The translations under genes were made by a program, and so were the position numbers. Below the pieces are notes generated by a model. It saw only the letters and a list, made by a program, of their open reading frames with translations, did no database searches and was not told the DNA's origin. Below, piece by piece: positions 23,405-35,609 of a stretch of DNA of 64,000 nucleotides. Position 1 is the stretch's first letter. Each line of letters begins with the position of its first letter. This DNA is from Hygrocybe punicea (lineage: Eukaryota; Basidiomycota; Agaricomycetes; Agaricales; Hygrophoraceae), in assembly GCA_963556145.1 (NCBI GenBank), contig OY744467.1:1488001-1552000 (forward strand), written 5' to 3'.

Positions 23405-24032
23405 ATGCGGATGGTATGTACAATGTCATACCCTCCCGAATGCCCGTCTCTCAGACCCTTAACTTTCACAGCTCGAACAAGAGGATGAAAACGACGACGC
23501 AGCTGAGGTCACCTGGCGTAAGTTCTCCATCACCCCTCTTGAATTCAACCCACACTTGACAGAATGTGAAAAACACAGGGGATCAGCAACAAATCAACAG
23601 TTTTTCCAAATTGAACACGCGCCTTCGCAATCTCGAGGCGAAACTGCACGAACTCAAGGTCAGTAGTCGCCTGCTTACATAGCGTTCCATATCCAACTTT
23701 TCATCTTCATCTAGCAAGAGAAAGAAGCACTTGATGATCTTTCCTCAGAACTGGAATTCGCCGACGAACCAGTACTGTGAGCGCACTCTCGGCCTACATA
23801 TCCGAGCATCTGCTATATATATGATACCACATTTCCTAGATACAAAGTTGGCGAAACCTTCCTCCACCTGTCGCACTCGCGTGCCCTTAAACGCCTCGAA
23901 AAGGACCAGGCAGATATCGACTTACAAATATCCTCTCTCGCATCATCGGCTGAAGATTGCGAAAAACATATGAAGGATCTCAAAGTCACCCTTTACGCCA
24001 AATTCGGTCGGGCAATCAATCTCGACGAATAG
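23405..24032 (+). CDS. GIM3: Prefoldin subunit 4
   Basis: A beta-type prefoldin subunit of the hexameric cytosolic chaperone that hands nascent actin and tubulin to the CCT chaperonin. Five exons fit: 23405-23413, 23472-23517, 23579-23658, 23715-23776 and 23840-24032, giving 129 residues with all junctions GT-AG and in phase. The product has the coiled-coil / beta-hairpin / coiled-coil plan: DQQQINSFSKLNTRLRNLEA in the first helix, YKVGETFLHLSHSRA in the hairpin, and CEKHMKDLKVTLYAKFGRAI near the conserved NLDE end. Length matches the family. The first exon is only nine bases (Met-Arg-Met). It converges on the muskelin gene, with 91 bp between stops. Confidence 0.93.
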
Positions 24033-24123
24033 ACGGTCATTTTATTGTACAAGGCCTTTCAACAATGTACCAATTGACTTACACTACAAACGTCATACAA
24101 ACCAGTCCAAAACATCTCTCTTT

Positions 24124-27100
24124 TCACGGATCCCGATCCCGATCAACGATATCCAACAAATTCCGTGACGGCTGTTTATTCTCCTCGGCAACAAACTTCA
24201 ACAGCTCCTCAAAAACGTCAGTCCGCTGCGCGAACCTCGCACCTGTCACTGCTGCTGCCACCTCATCCCGCATTTTCCGTTCTTCCACATCCTCTTCTGA
24301 TCGCAGCACTTGGGCGTTGATAGACTGCACGGGACTCCTGGGCTCGGCAGCGGCGGTGGCAAGGGGAGGATCCGAACAAGCGAAATCGTTCATGATCTCA
24401 TCTTCGTCAAATTTGCTCGTCCACGATCCAACAGGGGTGTTAGGGCGTGTCCTCTTCCGCGGGGGTGGGGGCAAGTCGGTAGTGTCGGCTATCTTCGTGA
24501 TCCTCGAAGCGGATGATGGTGCACGGGAATGAGAAGATGTTGCTGGCGTTGGAGCGAGTAGATATGAGAGCAGCGACCGGAAAGACTCAGCCTCGTCAGA
24601 GTTGGTGTGGTCCACTACACAGGACACTTCCGTCTGTAAGAAGTTCAGTGCCGTCACGGGTGACAGCTCTTCGCACATCTCTCGGAATCTGAACCATATA
24701 AGTACAATCTGCCCTTCTCAGTCACAACAATGCACTCACTGCTGCCGCCGAATCTGATAAGTGGTCAGTCGAATGATCTCGTCTGCGGCTGGCCTGCACG
24801 TGGAAAAGTATATATCAAGCCACAGGGGCACGAATGAGACGTCCAAACCAACCTTTGCAATCTCATGCACCAGAAGTCATCCAAACGCCTCTCCTTGGCT
24901 CGCTCCCTCACACCTCCAGCATTAGCATCCACAGTCTCACCAATACTCGACCCATCATCCCCCTCCTCCCCATCCATCCCACTCCCACTCCCACTCATCC
25001 GTTCTCTTCGCTCCATCCCAGCACCTCCAAGCCCTGCATTCCCGCCATGCATAAACACCGTCCTGGTATTCAGGTCATACACCACTTGATGCGCGTACCG
25101 TGGCAGAGGCTCCTCCACAATGCGCCCGTCCCCGCTCTCACCTTCTGGAAGGATTCGGGTCCATTGGCCCGGACGAGTGTCGTACCTGTATACCCAATTC
25201 GGTGCCTTCGATTGCAGAATGGTCTCAGCGCCGACTCGTTGCTTTCTCGTCAAGCTGCAAAATCTAGAACAGAAATATATATTGAGTGCTGAGTGCGCAC
25301 ACCCTAATGCGTGGACAGGTAACGCACACGTAAAGTTCCTTCAATATTGGGTCTATCACTGCTCGCTGCGTGAAACATGCGTCTGGCCCCCCGGCCATCG
25401 AGAAATTAGAATAAAGCTCTGTCACGGCATTCGTCGTGATATCATAGGCATACATGTCCGACCGGTATTTGCTGTCCCGCTGCCCGGCAAAGATGAAGAG
25501 TACACGGGAGGAGGGTTCCAGGACCATAGAGTGGCCTGTTCGTTCTTTTTCGTTTGGTGAATTATCTGACAGCGGAATGAACAGACTCACCGAATCTGGG
25601 AGGGATATACGTCTGCGGAGGGTTAGCGGCATCAGATGGTCTAGAGTTCACATGGTAAAAGTTGTAAAAACAGAGGAGCAGTGAAAATAGATACAGAACC
25701 TACTGGAGCATCCACCATTTACTCAACCGCACATTATAGCTGTACAGCCCTGAATATTTGACTGACTCCCAATCACCGTCAACGACCCGGCCGCCAAACA
25801 CATAAAGTATCTGTGCTTCACAGTCAATGGCCATCTGGTGGTCGAATACAAGAGGCGGGCCGCCAGAGGACTAGTGTTATGAGCGACATCAGGTGTTTTG
25901 AAGAAAGGGGCGCAACGATTGACCAAACTAGATGCTTACTGCGGTATCAAAAGATAACAAGTCCCACTTTCCCGCATCAAGCCCGCGTGTGTGATACCTA
26001 TAAAACTCGGAACAAAATGCAGTCGTGATTGGGCTATCGCCGGTTCCAAGAACCGACTGCCTTGGTGGCAAACTCATTCCTAGCGCCTCTGCCTGCTGTC
26101 CCGCCTCCGTTTCTGCCACGGCCTCCTCCCTCTGTTTCACCACATCCCCATCGGACAAGCGCCCCAAGACATAAATGCACCCCGTCTTTGTGTCATAGAC
26201 CATCTTGTGGCAAGACCGTGCCCCCGGCCCGTTCTTCTCCTTGGACGTGCAGTGGCTCAGGAGACGCCACCGCTCTTCCTTGATATTGTACGCCCAAAAA
26301 TCGTCCAAGCTCTTCTGGCCATCCCAACCACCAAAAAGGTAAATGACGCCGTTCTCGTGGTCGATGCACATGGCATGCCCCCCGCGCTTGCTCGGGGCGT
26401 CCCCGTCCGCGTCAACGCCATGCAGTCGTGTCCAGACGGCGCGTGGCTGGCATGCGCGGAGGTATGAGTCAAAAAGACCTGCTTTCGAGAGACGTTGGAG
26501 AGTTTGTTCGGCAGCTGGCCAGTTTCCTTGGAGAACGATGTGGTGGTGGAGCTCTGTGATGAGGGGATGTTCTAATTGAAGCCCGGATCGGGCGAGGATG
26601 GCGTGGTAGGGTGTGAGGAGGCGGCGTTGGCGGAGGTGTTTGAGAATTTGGCGGAGGGTTGTTGTTTCGCGGTACTAGATAGTTGTTGAGGTAGGTGTAT
26701 GCGGGAAGCGAATTGAGAGAGGGGTAAGACTGACTTCATCGTAATTGACTTTGACACGCTCCATGTACGATTCATCTGTAATTCCAGACAGAGAGACGTA
26801 CCATATGGACGTGTGGAAACTTTGTCCGTGCGCTCTGTTGGACGCCGAAAAATAATTAGCGCCTGGTCGCACAACTAGAGTAAATGAACTCGCGAAAGTG
26901 GGATGATCTTGACATAGCGAGTGGGGAAGCATATGCCTGCAGCGTTGAAATGTTTGACCTGGAAGGTTTCCGGAATTGAATCGTTCTTGAGACCGGCGTG
27001 TTGAACCTCGGTCATATGGTCTTCAGTCATTCCGGCGTATATTTTAAACTCTTTCATGTTACAGGGATGTGCTGCAGCGTGTTTTCAGGATCAAGGGGAC

Positions 27101-27461
27101 TAGCTAATAACAAGACGGAAGACACACACGTTTATGAAACTGACGACGTCGGACGACATGTTTGCAGAAACAGAGTCACGATGGGGATTATAACGCACCT
27201 TTCCGAACGTTACACTTTCTGTGTAGAGAATGTGAACCACTGGATCACACTGAGAGGCTGACGGTGCACTCAACTGAGGACACTGAGCGCTTCCAAGCGT
27301 AAAAGGATCCACTGCCTCATGTTCGGTACAGGATCTCCACTCCATCTGCTGGACTGGTCTGTGGGACAGTCCACTCGAATGTTCTCTGCGACATATCTGC
27401 CGCTGTGCTCAGAACACCCTGCGATGGAGTAGTTGAGAGGTCTTGGCGTCGAAGCTTGCAT
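24124..27461 (-). CDS. Muskelin (discoidin/kelch protein)
   Basis: A multi-exon minus-strand gene for a muskelin orthologue, known as a substrate-recruiting part of the CTLH/GID ubiquitin ligase in animals. The N-terminal discoidin domain is clear: YSIAGCSEHSGRYVAENI, then VDCPTDQSSRWSG, EFKIYAGMTEDHMTEVQHAG, and WYVSLSGITDESYMERVKVN. A LisH/CTLH-like helical part follows (26.5-26.9 kb), then kelch blades such as HENGVIYLFGGWDGQKSLDD and HKMVYDTKTGCIYVLGRLSD. The C-terminal part contains MCEELSPVTALNFLQTEVS and a low-complexity tail. The start at 27461 (Met-Gln-Ala-Ser) is chosen as nearest the conserved domain; an in-frame ATG at 27557 is an alternative. Not every splice site was resolved. 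Confidence 0.88.
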
Positions 27462-28070
27462 CAAGTAGCACTCGTGGGTTACACGCCGCCATTCGCGGAG
27501 TTTTGCTTGACGCTCATTCCGAGTCCCTTCAACGTGGGCACAATCTGTGCTGGTCAAGACAATATTTTGCTTTGGTGGTAGTCGACTGGGTTATACGAAA
27601 AGGTTCTTTTACAGTGGACAAATAAATTTCGAAATGAATCCTTGCGCATGTGACCACTGGCGATGCCAGTGGGCTCTTGAGGTTGGGGGATGGTAAGGTC
27701 GTCGACAGTAACTAGCTATGTTTCTACTCGCTGTGAACGGTGACGAAGCACTAGTAAGCCCAGTGTCAGTGAGTGCCAGCGGCTGTGACGACGTAACATG
27801 TCACTGAGCAGTGACAGCCAAGGACGCCATTGTCGGTTTTTGTAGTGAATTTCCTGTGCACGAACCTTTTCTTGTCTATTTACTTTCACAATAAACCCGA
27901 CGTCGGCCAGCACATATTTCTCGACGTTCCAGTCAACATTCCCTCAAATTTTCCTGTAATCTTTCCTTCTTACCTCCAAGCTTTGGTTGCAATTTTGGCT
28001 TGTCACTGGCCGAGTATAGGTTCTACCGCCTTTTCAATCTGGATTATCGGCTGCTGCGTCGCCCAATGAG
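27462..28070. promoter_or_regulatory. Divergent intergenic region, muskelin / CCR4
   Basis: About 610 bp between two head-to-head genes, presumably holding both promoters. No convincing TATA box or other specific motif was identified. Confidence 0.4.
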
Positions 28071-30478
28071 ATGTACTACCCTCAGCAGTCTCCGGGTATC
28101 GCTCACAAACTACCAAATCATCATGACCAGTCCCCCTGGAGTCGCACCCATCATCCCGTCCTCGGCCCTCCTGGTGCTCAGCCTGCAGTCGGCCCGCCGC
28201 CAGCCTCTCCAGGATACGCAATCTACACCAACGGAACCGTCAATCCAATTCAGCACCATCCCGTACATCACCCACACCCTCTAACCGGTCATCCACCTCT
28301 TCCACATCATCACCAGAGCTCCCTCCATTACCCATCACCACCAAATGGCCACACACTCCAACCACATGCCATCGGTCAGGGCTCCCCAGTCAGTACTTCA
28401 AGTCAGCAGGTCCTTACTCCTCATTGGCAGCAGCAGCTCCTGAAATGCGAGGTAACGTGCCTGCCTTTTGGCTGGTTATATATACCTCACAATATCACAG
28501 ATGATTCGGTCTTCCCGCTCCCCTCACCACCGCGCTCGAGCAAGTGCAATGGCTTCACGGACGGTCACAAAATCCGCGATCCCAATTACAAACCCCAACG
28601 CAATCAAGTTGCCTGCGGAAGTTAATGGCATGAACGGGGAGATAAAAGACGACGAGTCAACTCCAGAACTGACGGAGGCATCACCAATCGCTATCGTCAA
28701 CCATCCCTCCTCCACTGTAGCTCCTATCGCTGAAGCTCCTCGGCCAACTGCAATCCGCCCACCAGAAAACACCTGGAACTCATTGGATATGGGCGGTGTG
28801 AACATCAAGAACATCCCCCCTTCCTCTGGCCTCTTCACCTTTACCTTCCTCATCAACCTCTACCTCAATCATAATGCACTATCTGCTGTTCCACCGCAAA
28901 TATCAAAGCTGCGACATCTGGAGCTGCTTGACCTGTCGGGGAACAACCTGACGGCCATACCACCCGAACTTGGCATGCTCACGCAACTTAAGGAGCTCTA
29001 CCTGTTTGATAACCACATCGCCACACTGCCGCCCGAGATAGGGAGTTTGCACCAACTGCAGACGCTCGGTGTCGAGGGGAATCCACTGGATATGGCGTTA
29101 AAGCAGATGATCCAGAAGGACGGCACACCAACTCTCATCTCATTCCTGCGTGACTCATGTCCAATTATTTCACCCCCACCCGATCGTGCCTGGTTGGACC
29201 TGATCTCCCCGGCCGAGCGCGACGCTCTGAAGGCGGACCCAAATACCGAGCAGTTTACCGTACTATGCTACAATATTCTGTGCGAAAAGTACGCGACGGA
29301 GAGACTCTACGGTTACACGCCATCGTGGGCTCTTTTGTGGGGTTACCGAAAGGAACTCATTCTGGCGCAGGTGATGGGATACAATGCAGACTTTTTGTGC
29401 CTGCAGGAGGTGGACATTGCGCAGTATGAGGACTATTTCATAAAGCATCTAACCGCGAAGGACTACGCAGGCGTATATTGGCCCAAGTCGCGGTACAAGA
29501 CGATGAACGATGCTGATCGGAGGCAAGTAGACGGTTGTGCCACGTTCTACAAGGCATCCAAGTAAATTTATTTCCATGGATTTAAATATGGTCATACTTG
29601 CATTTGCTCACAATAATGCGTAGATATCAGCTCGTGGAGAAACAACTCATCGAATTCAGCGCGGTGGCCATGCAGCGGCAGGACTTCAAGAAGACGGACG
29701 ATATGTTCAATCGGGTGTTGGGTAAGGACAACATCGCCGTCGTCTGTCTGATGGAGAACAAGGAAACGGGGACGCGGTTGATCATCGCTAACGCGCATAT
29801 TCATTGGGATCCCGCCTATCGCGACGTCAAACTCGTCCAGGTTGCCCTCCTTGTCGACGAAATCGAGAAGATTGCGCACAGCTTCGCAAAGTACCCACCA
29901 AGACTCCCCTCTACACTAGTGCCGAAAGTAGCTGATGCTGAAGGCAAGTTCGAACCGACGACGCCGTCACGGCCACCACCAATGTACACAGACGGCACAA
30001 AGATTCCCCTGATCATCTGCGGGGACTTTAATTCGGTCCCGTCAAGCGGCGTGTACGAGTTCATGTCAACAGGGACACTGCCTGCGAACCATGCGGACTT
30101 TATGTCGCATACGTACGGCAAGTACACCTCGGATGGGCTGCGGCACCGTCTTGGTCTCAGGAGCGCGTACGCGACAGCGGGCGAACTGCCGTTGACGAAC
30201 TACACCCCAAGCTTCCAGGGCGTGATTGACTACGTGTGGTATTCGACGGCGAATCTGGCGGCGAATGCGGTGCTTGGTGAGGTTGACAAAGTGTACCTGG
30301 AGAAGGTGGTTGGGTTCCCGAATGCGCACTTCCCATCCGAGTATGTTTTTCAAAACGTGGTGTTCTTTCGCTGAATTTACTTTCACCTAGTCACATCTGC
30401 GTCATGAGCGAGTTCCGTGTGAAGCCCCCACGAGACAATCCACCACGACCTCCACCTGCCTTGCCCAGCTCACATTGA
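28071..30478 (+). CDS. CCR4: CCR4-type deadenylase (CCR4-NOT nuclease)
   Basis: Poly(A)-specific 3' exonuclease of the CCR4-NOT complex, which starts cytoplasmic mRNA decay. Four exons (28071-28451, 28501-29561, 29624-30340, 30391-30478) give 748 residues in phase. The N-terminus is rich in Pro, His and Gln (about residues 1-125). Leucine-rich repeats at about 240-335 (LRHLELLDLSGNNLTAIPPE) bind the NOT/CAF1 side. The endonuclease/exonuclease/phosphatase domain starts at about 380 (VLCYNILCEKYAT). Catalytic signatures are present: LCLQEVD (about 427-433), ICGDFNSVPSSG (about 612-623) and the C-terminal SDH, created by the last splice junction. All key residues appear intact. Length and order match fungal orthologues. 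Confidence 0.95.
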
Positions 30479-30864
30479 TAAGCAAGGTTGTCTTACTACA
30501 TATTATATTTGTAAAGTTGGTGCATGAACTGTACTTACACGAATCAAGGCTCTGGTTATATATATTTTCGTATCACTTTTTCTCTTCTTTCTGTCGTCTT
30601 TTTTTTTTTGGCCATATTCGACGCTTCTCCTTGATACGACTCTGCTATCCAACTTCCCCCGCTTGTTTCTTCAACCCAGTTCAATCTGTAGCATCGTGTC
30701 CTCAAAACAATATTTTTTTCAAATCTCCTTTTGATGCTCGGCCAATTCCATGGCTCGTCAACTTGCCAGCGAGTCAGCTTATTATTATTGTGAACAAGCC
30801 TGGGTATAAAACAACCACGGAACCATGTTCACGTAGCACAACGGGTTTGGATCCACCCTCCATC
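30479..30864. promoter_or_regulatory. Promoter region of the mevalonate decarboxylase gene
   Basis: 386 bp containing T/C-rich stretches (about 30575-30615, with a run of T) typical of fungal promoters. No specific regulatory site is claimed. Confidence 0.4.
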
Positions 30865-32212
30865 ATGTCCGTCTACCAAGCTACTGCCACTGCCCCAGTC
30901 AACATCGCCTGCATAAAGTGAGGGTGGTCCGTTTTACGTCCATAGACCTGGCCCGAATCTGACAATCTAATCAGATACTGGGGAAAGCGAGATACGAAGC
31001 TCATCCTACCGACCAACTCGTCTCTCTCCGTCACACTCGACCAGGATCATCTGCGATCCACCACGACGTCGCGTGCAGATCCCGCCTTCAAAAAGGACAG
31101 GCTTTGGTTGAATGGAACACAGGAGGAGATCAAGGATGGCGGGCGTCTCGCCACCTGCATCGCCGAAATGAAGCGATTGCGAAAGGAGGTGGAACTGCAG
31201 AACTCGAATGAGCCCAAGGTGAATCACCGCCAGTAAACCCATTTTACAAGCGCCCTCATTATCGTAAACTAAATACACCCTCCCCCCAAAATAGCTCTCC
31301 ATATTCCCAGTGCACATCTGCTCCCACAACAACTTTCCCACCGCTGCTGGCCTCGCTTCCTCCGCATCAGGCTTCGCAGCGCTTGTGTCCTCCTTAGCAG
31401 CGCTCTACGCCCTCCCCGCTTCCCCTTCCGCACTTTCCCTCATCGCACGCCAGGGCTCCGGTTCCGCCTGCCGCTCATTGTTCGGAGGCTTCGTCGCTTG
31501 GGAACAAGGCACGTCTCCAGACGGCACCGACTCTCTCGCAGTCCAAGTAGCCCCACACGAGCACTGGCCGCAGATGCACGCCCTCATTTGCGTCGTCTCA
31601 GACCACAAGAAGGGTACATCCTCCACCTCCGGAATGCAGCGCACCGTCGAGACGTCCACGCTCCTCACTCACCGAACCGCACACGTAGTCCCCGCGCGGA
31701 TGCGTGCCATTTCCGACGCGATCCTAGCACGCGACTTCGATGCGTTCGCTCGGGTGACGATGCAAGACTCCAACCAGTTCCATGCGGTCGCGCTTGACAC
31801 GGACCCGCCCATATTCTACATGAACGACGTGAGCCGGGCCATCATTAGTCTAGTCGTCGAGTGCAACCGTGTGGCAATCGCGAAGGACGGCAAGCTCAAG
31901 GCCGCGTACACATTTGACGCTGGTCCCAACGCCGTGATATATGTCTTGAAAGAAAATGTTCGCGAGATTGTGGACATGGTGGTCAAGTATTTCCCGCAGG
32001 CTGAGGCATTCAAGGATCCTTTCGGGCTTTATGGGGCTGCCGGTGTCGGTGAGGGAAAGGTGGTGGAAGGCTTCAACGAAGGCGTGGTGAAGAAACACGA
32101 AGTTGGTGCTGTGAAAGGCCTCATTCATACCCGTGTTGGGGACGGCCCCAGAATCTTGGATTCCGATTCAGCATTGTTGAATGTGGATGGTTTACCCAAA
32201 GTTCTTGGGTAG
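30865..32212 (+). CDS. ERG19: Diphosphomevalonate decarboxylase
   Basis: Converts mevalonate 5-diphosphate to isopentenyl diphosphate with ATP, the last step of the mevalonate pathway feeding sterols and other isoprenoids. Exons 30865-30917, 30975-31218 and 31295-32212 encode 404 residues. GHMP-kinase features are present: IKYWGKRD (active-site Lys) near residue 20, the SSLSVTLDQ block, the ATP loop PTAAGLASSASGFAA, RQGSGSACRSLFGGFVAWE, SGMQRTVETSTLL, and AYTFDAGPNAVIY with the catalytic Asp. Length is close to the yeast enzyme. It is convergent with the MBIP-like gene (110 bp between stops). Confidence 0.95.
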
Positions 32213-32322
32213 GAATTTTTTAGTGTTACCGCTACGTAGATGAAACAATGATACTGTAGTTTCTCCGACCTTGCTGGCAAGTACGCTTTCTGTAAACTGC
32301 TGGACGATTTGTCACAAGACAT

Positions 32323-34262
32323 CTACGAAGGTTTCTCTCCAGCTAGGTCATTCATGGCCTTTTGTACTTCGAGTTTCTCCATCACAGCCCTATGCAAGCT
32401 CGACATGTTATTCTTCCTACCACCACTGGCAGGTGCTGCGGTTGACGGAGGGGCGGCATTGAAAGTAGCACTGGGGTGCGCATTTGCAGAGGCAAGAATT
32501 TCTCCCGAAGCACCTCTGAGATTGGGTGGAACGATGATGGGCATTGTACGAGGAGGTGGTGGCCACTGCAGGCAACGCAAGGAAACATGACAGGTCAGAA
32601 TTATGAGACGAAATGAAACCACAAGTGTGATAGAGAGAATAGAAATACAGAAAATAACATACCCCACGTTTCGGCTGGTTAAAGTGGAGCGCTGCCCAAG
32701 GAGGATAGTCCTTTTCGAGTCTCACGATGTGATCCTCAAGGAATTTGAGCCGAGACAGGAGGGTACGAGGCGGGGATGGCACTGTATACGAGAAGAAAAA
32801 AAGTCGGTAAACATAGAAACCTTCCATCAATGTGAAAGACTTGATTACCGTAACGGACCGAAAGATGAGTCTCTATATTAACAAGACGTTCGTGTAATCC
32901 AGGATGTCGATCTGCTGTCATATCATCATCATCCTCGGGTAATCCGACCATCTTTTGCTTTCCTTTCCCTGTGTCATTGTGGTTCTGATCTGCTGTCTGT
33001 CCTGGGGACTTTTCGTTGTCCACAGAACCATGGCTCTTGACGGTTCTACGCAACGGTCCGTCCTCGTTTTTCGCAATGTCGTACTTCATCTGAACATCTC
33101 TGTCTATAGGTTTGGCGTCTGTACGAGCGCAAGACCCGATCCCAGAAGCCGAAGAATCAGAAGAAGCCATAGAACCACCGGCATTCTCATCAACACGCCT
33201 CTTTTTGTGGGCTGGAGAGTGTAGAAACTCAGCACGGTTGGATGCATCGTTTCGTGCGCGGTTCTGAGCGAGGAATCTCGATATAGATTTGTTCAACTAA
33301 AATTAAATTATCAGGATGGGAAAATACGTTGATCAATGCGACGAGGAACGTGATAGTAGAGGAACTCACTGACGTCGGTGATTGAGGTTTGGCGCCGTTT
33401 GCAAGATGAATGTAATCAAACCTCCGATCGTCGAGGGAACGTTGTTCCGATGCCAATGACTCAGCACCCTGGTTCTTGTCGTTCGACTCACCCAGTTTCT
33501 ACGCACCAGGACGAGTTGAGTAAGCTCCTGGAGGTCGATATCAAATTGGAAAACCTATCGTTCACCAGAAGATTCTGAACGAGATCTTCAACAGCTCCAG
33601 GGACCTTTGAACGCTCCCAGTCAGCATTCATAACCACCATATCGAGTTCAAATCCGCGCAATGCTTGTGTGAGACCAAGACGAACGAGAAAAGATTTCAG
33701 AGCGGCATCCCAATGAGGGTGAAACACTGGAGGGGGTGGTGATGGTGATGATGGGGCAGGACTCGGGTGCGAGATTGGATTCGGTGTAGAATAATTGATG
33801 GGCGCAGCTTGTGGGTGGTGATGCTGTGATGTGTACGTTTGCTGCAGCTGAACTTGAGATGTTACAGACGGATTTGAATACTGCGGTCCGGTCTGGGAAT
33901 ATGGCAACATGTTCCCGGGGTAACCTGACATACAGTATGTAGCTTGGGGGTGTGATGAGGGACCGGCTTTCTTTGAATACTCGGGTCGAATTGACGCATA
34001 ATAATCGTGAACAGAAGTCAAGAAATCCGGAGTCGGAGGCTGTCGGAAATGTTCAGACCCAAAAAACGGATTAGCTGTAAGACACTCGCTTGGCCCTTTC
34101 CTGCGGGATTGTGTACAAAACGACCGGCGCTGCCATTGGAGGGACCCGCTGAAGGCTGGTTCATTGGAGACCGCCGCGTTGTTTGCACCGGACAAATACA
34201 CGGTAGACGCGGACCGCGCCTTCAAAGCTGCCAGTGCAAAGCTTCAAAGTTGGAACTCTCAT
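32323..34262 (-). CDS. MBIP-like coiled-coil protein (uncertain 5' end)
   Basis: A minus-strand gene with several exons. The N-terminal part is rich in Gln, Pro and Ser. It is followed by FHPHWDAALKSFLVRLGLTQ, a basic/acidic middle with HSPAHKKRRVDEN, then HERLVNIETHLSVRY and PSPPRTLLSRLKFLEDHIV, DYPPWAALHFNQPKRG, WPPPPRTMPIIVPPNL and the C-terminus LAGEKPS. The RLKFLEDHIVRLE part resembles the coiled coil of metazoan MBIP, an ATAC acetyltransferase subunit; I hold that as a suggestion only. A splice acceptor near 34070 precedes NPFFGSEHF, so the start lies further upstream. The minus ATG at 34262 is one candidate and would share CATG with RPR2; an internal ATG at 33931 is the other. Confidence 0.6.
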
Positions 34263-34901
34263 GGCGAAAAAAAAAGTCCCGAATCCCAAGAACGTCGCCA
34301 ACAGGGACATCATTCAGCGTCTCAACTTTCTTTATCAAGCCAGTGTTCTGGTCAGTTCCATCTCGGATCCGTCTGGGTCGAACACGACTCCGGCAAGTAA
34401 CCAGCAAGCGGGGGGAAACAGGAAACAGAGACCTCGTCGCACTGTCCTTGAAAACCTTTCTAGGTCTTACATTCAAACAATGAAGATAGTGGGGCAGAAG
34501 ACGGTGGTCAAAATGTTTGTTTCCGTGCTTTTCCCTCGTAATCAGATCTTACAAGTTACGCAGGGATCCAGCTGTAAAACGTACGCTGTGTAAAGGCTGT
34601 AATGTCGTTCTGGTTCCCGGCTCGACTGCAACTGTGCGCGTGAAAAGTGAGCGCTCGCGACTGTTCTGTTGGGAAAGTCTCTCTTGATCGTCTTGCACCC
34701 ATAGAATCCTCCTCGCACAGGCATGCTGTTACATATACGTGTATCACCTGTAAGACATCGCGGCGCATTCCTGCGCCCCCGACACTCTCCTTTGATCCTA
34801 ATTCTGGAACAACATTGGAATCATGTTCTCCTCATCTCCCAAACGACACACTGCTTCAAGATGTCGATGGGATCCATGCAATGAAGCAGGATCTACTATA
34901 A
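34261..34901 (+). CDS. RPR2: RNase P/MRP protein subunit Rpr2 (Rpp21/Snm1 family)
   Basis: Protein subunit of the tRNA 5'-processing ribonucleoprotein RNase P. Exons 34261-34514, 34564-34646 and 34705-34901 encode 177 residues in phase. The product shows the basic N-terminus MAKKKVPNPKNVANRD, the helical block IIQRLNFLYQASVLV, RRTVLENLSRSYIQTMK, and the zinc ribbon cysteines CKGC ... CITCK, with K(R)TLCKGCNVVLVPG and RRIPAP around them. This is the standard Rpr2 domain plan. A poorly conserved acidic tail follows. It starts within 35 bp of, or overlapping, the oppositely oriented MBIP-like gene and ends 10 bp before the Yippee stop. Confidence 0.9.
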
Positions 34902-34911
34902 ACAGAACCAA

Positions 34912-35490
34912 CTAGTCGTCCAGTTTCCACGCATTCTCCTTGACGAGTTTCTCGCGTTCCAATAAATATTTACCTGGATACCCGTGAGCCATTATTGGTG
35001 AGGGAAGAGGAAGACACAGACTCGCCTTCCTTGTATTTTTGTGAATAATCGGAAGCTTTATGATAATACCAGCCCAGGCGATCATTGCATCCAACGCAGA
35101 ACACGTCTGCTACCGAGTGCACTCCAGTCCTGCTCAACTCAAGATCGTCCACAATTTGAAAGAAATGACATGGACATACAACAATGGCCGGTCCTCTCTC
35201 TTGCCCAGTTTCACGTTGGTCGCGGAATGCATCAAACTATATGGTCAGTTTCAAAATGTTAAGTCGTGCGGAAACTTTTGGGCTACTTGCTAGCCTCGTC
35301 CGTCTCGACCAGAGAATGATTTGCTGATGAGTTCATCCTGCAAAGCCTGGTATGAATGATAATGAGTTGTTGGCATGCTCTGGAAGCGTCAATCTCCACG
35401 GACAATGACGGCTGAGCACTTGAAGCAGGAAAATGTTGGGTGGTCGTGATAAGTAGATATGACTTCCGTGTCAGAGGTAGTGGAGACCAT
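34912..35490 (-). CDS. Yippee-like zinc-binding protein
   Basis: Five exons give 119 residues: 35490-35404, 35337-35291, 35236-35180, 35132-35026 and 34973-34912. The protein shows the Yippee pattern of two CxxC pairs (CFKC near residue 22 and CVGC in VADVFCVGCNDRLGWYYHKA), DELISKSFSGRDGRGYL, NVKLGKREDRP and SQKYKEGKYLLEREKL. The length is that of the family. Two introns need a GC donor: 35290-35237 (GCAAGT) and 35025-34974 (GCGAGT). Yippee/Moh1 proteins are conserved but poorly understood; in animals a relative is part of the CTLH ligase that also contains muskelin, and a muskelin gene is 8 kb away. Confidence 0.88.
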
Positions 35491-35609
35491 TATGGCCTTC
35501 TGTGCATGACCACTGTCGTTATCACCTTGTTCAATACAGGTCACTCACCGGTGCAAAGTGGCTGAAGGGTTTCACGAAGGACGGTGCTTCAGTGGAACTG
35601 TACTAGAAC

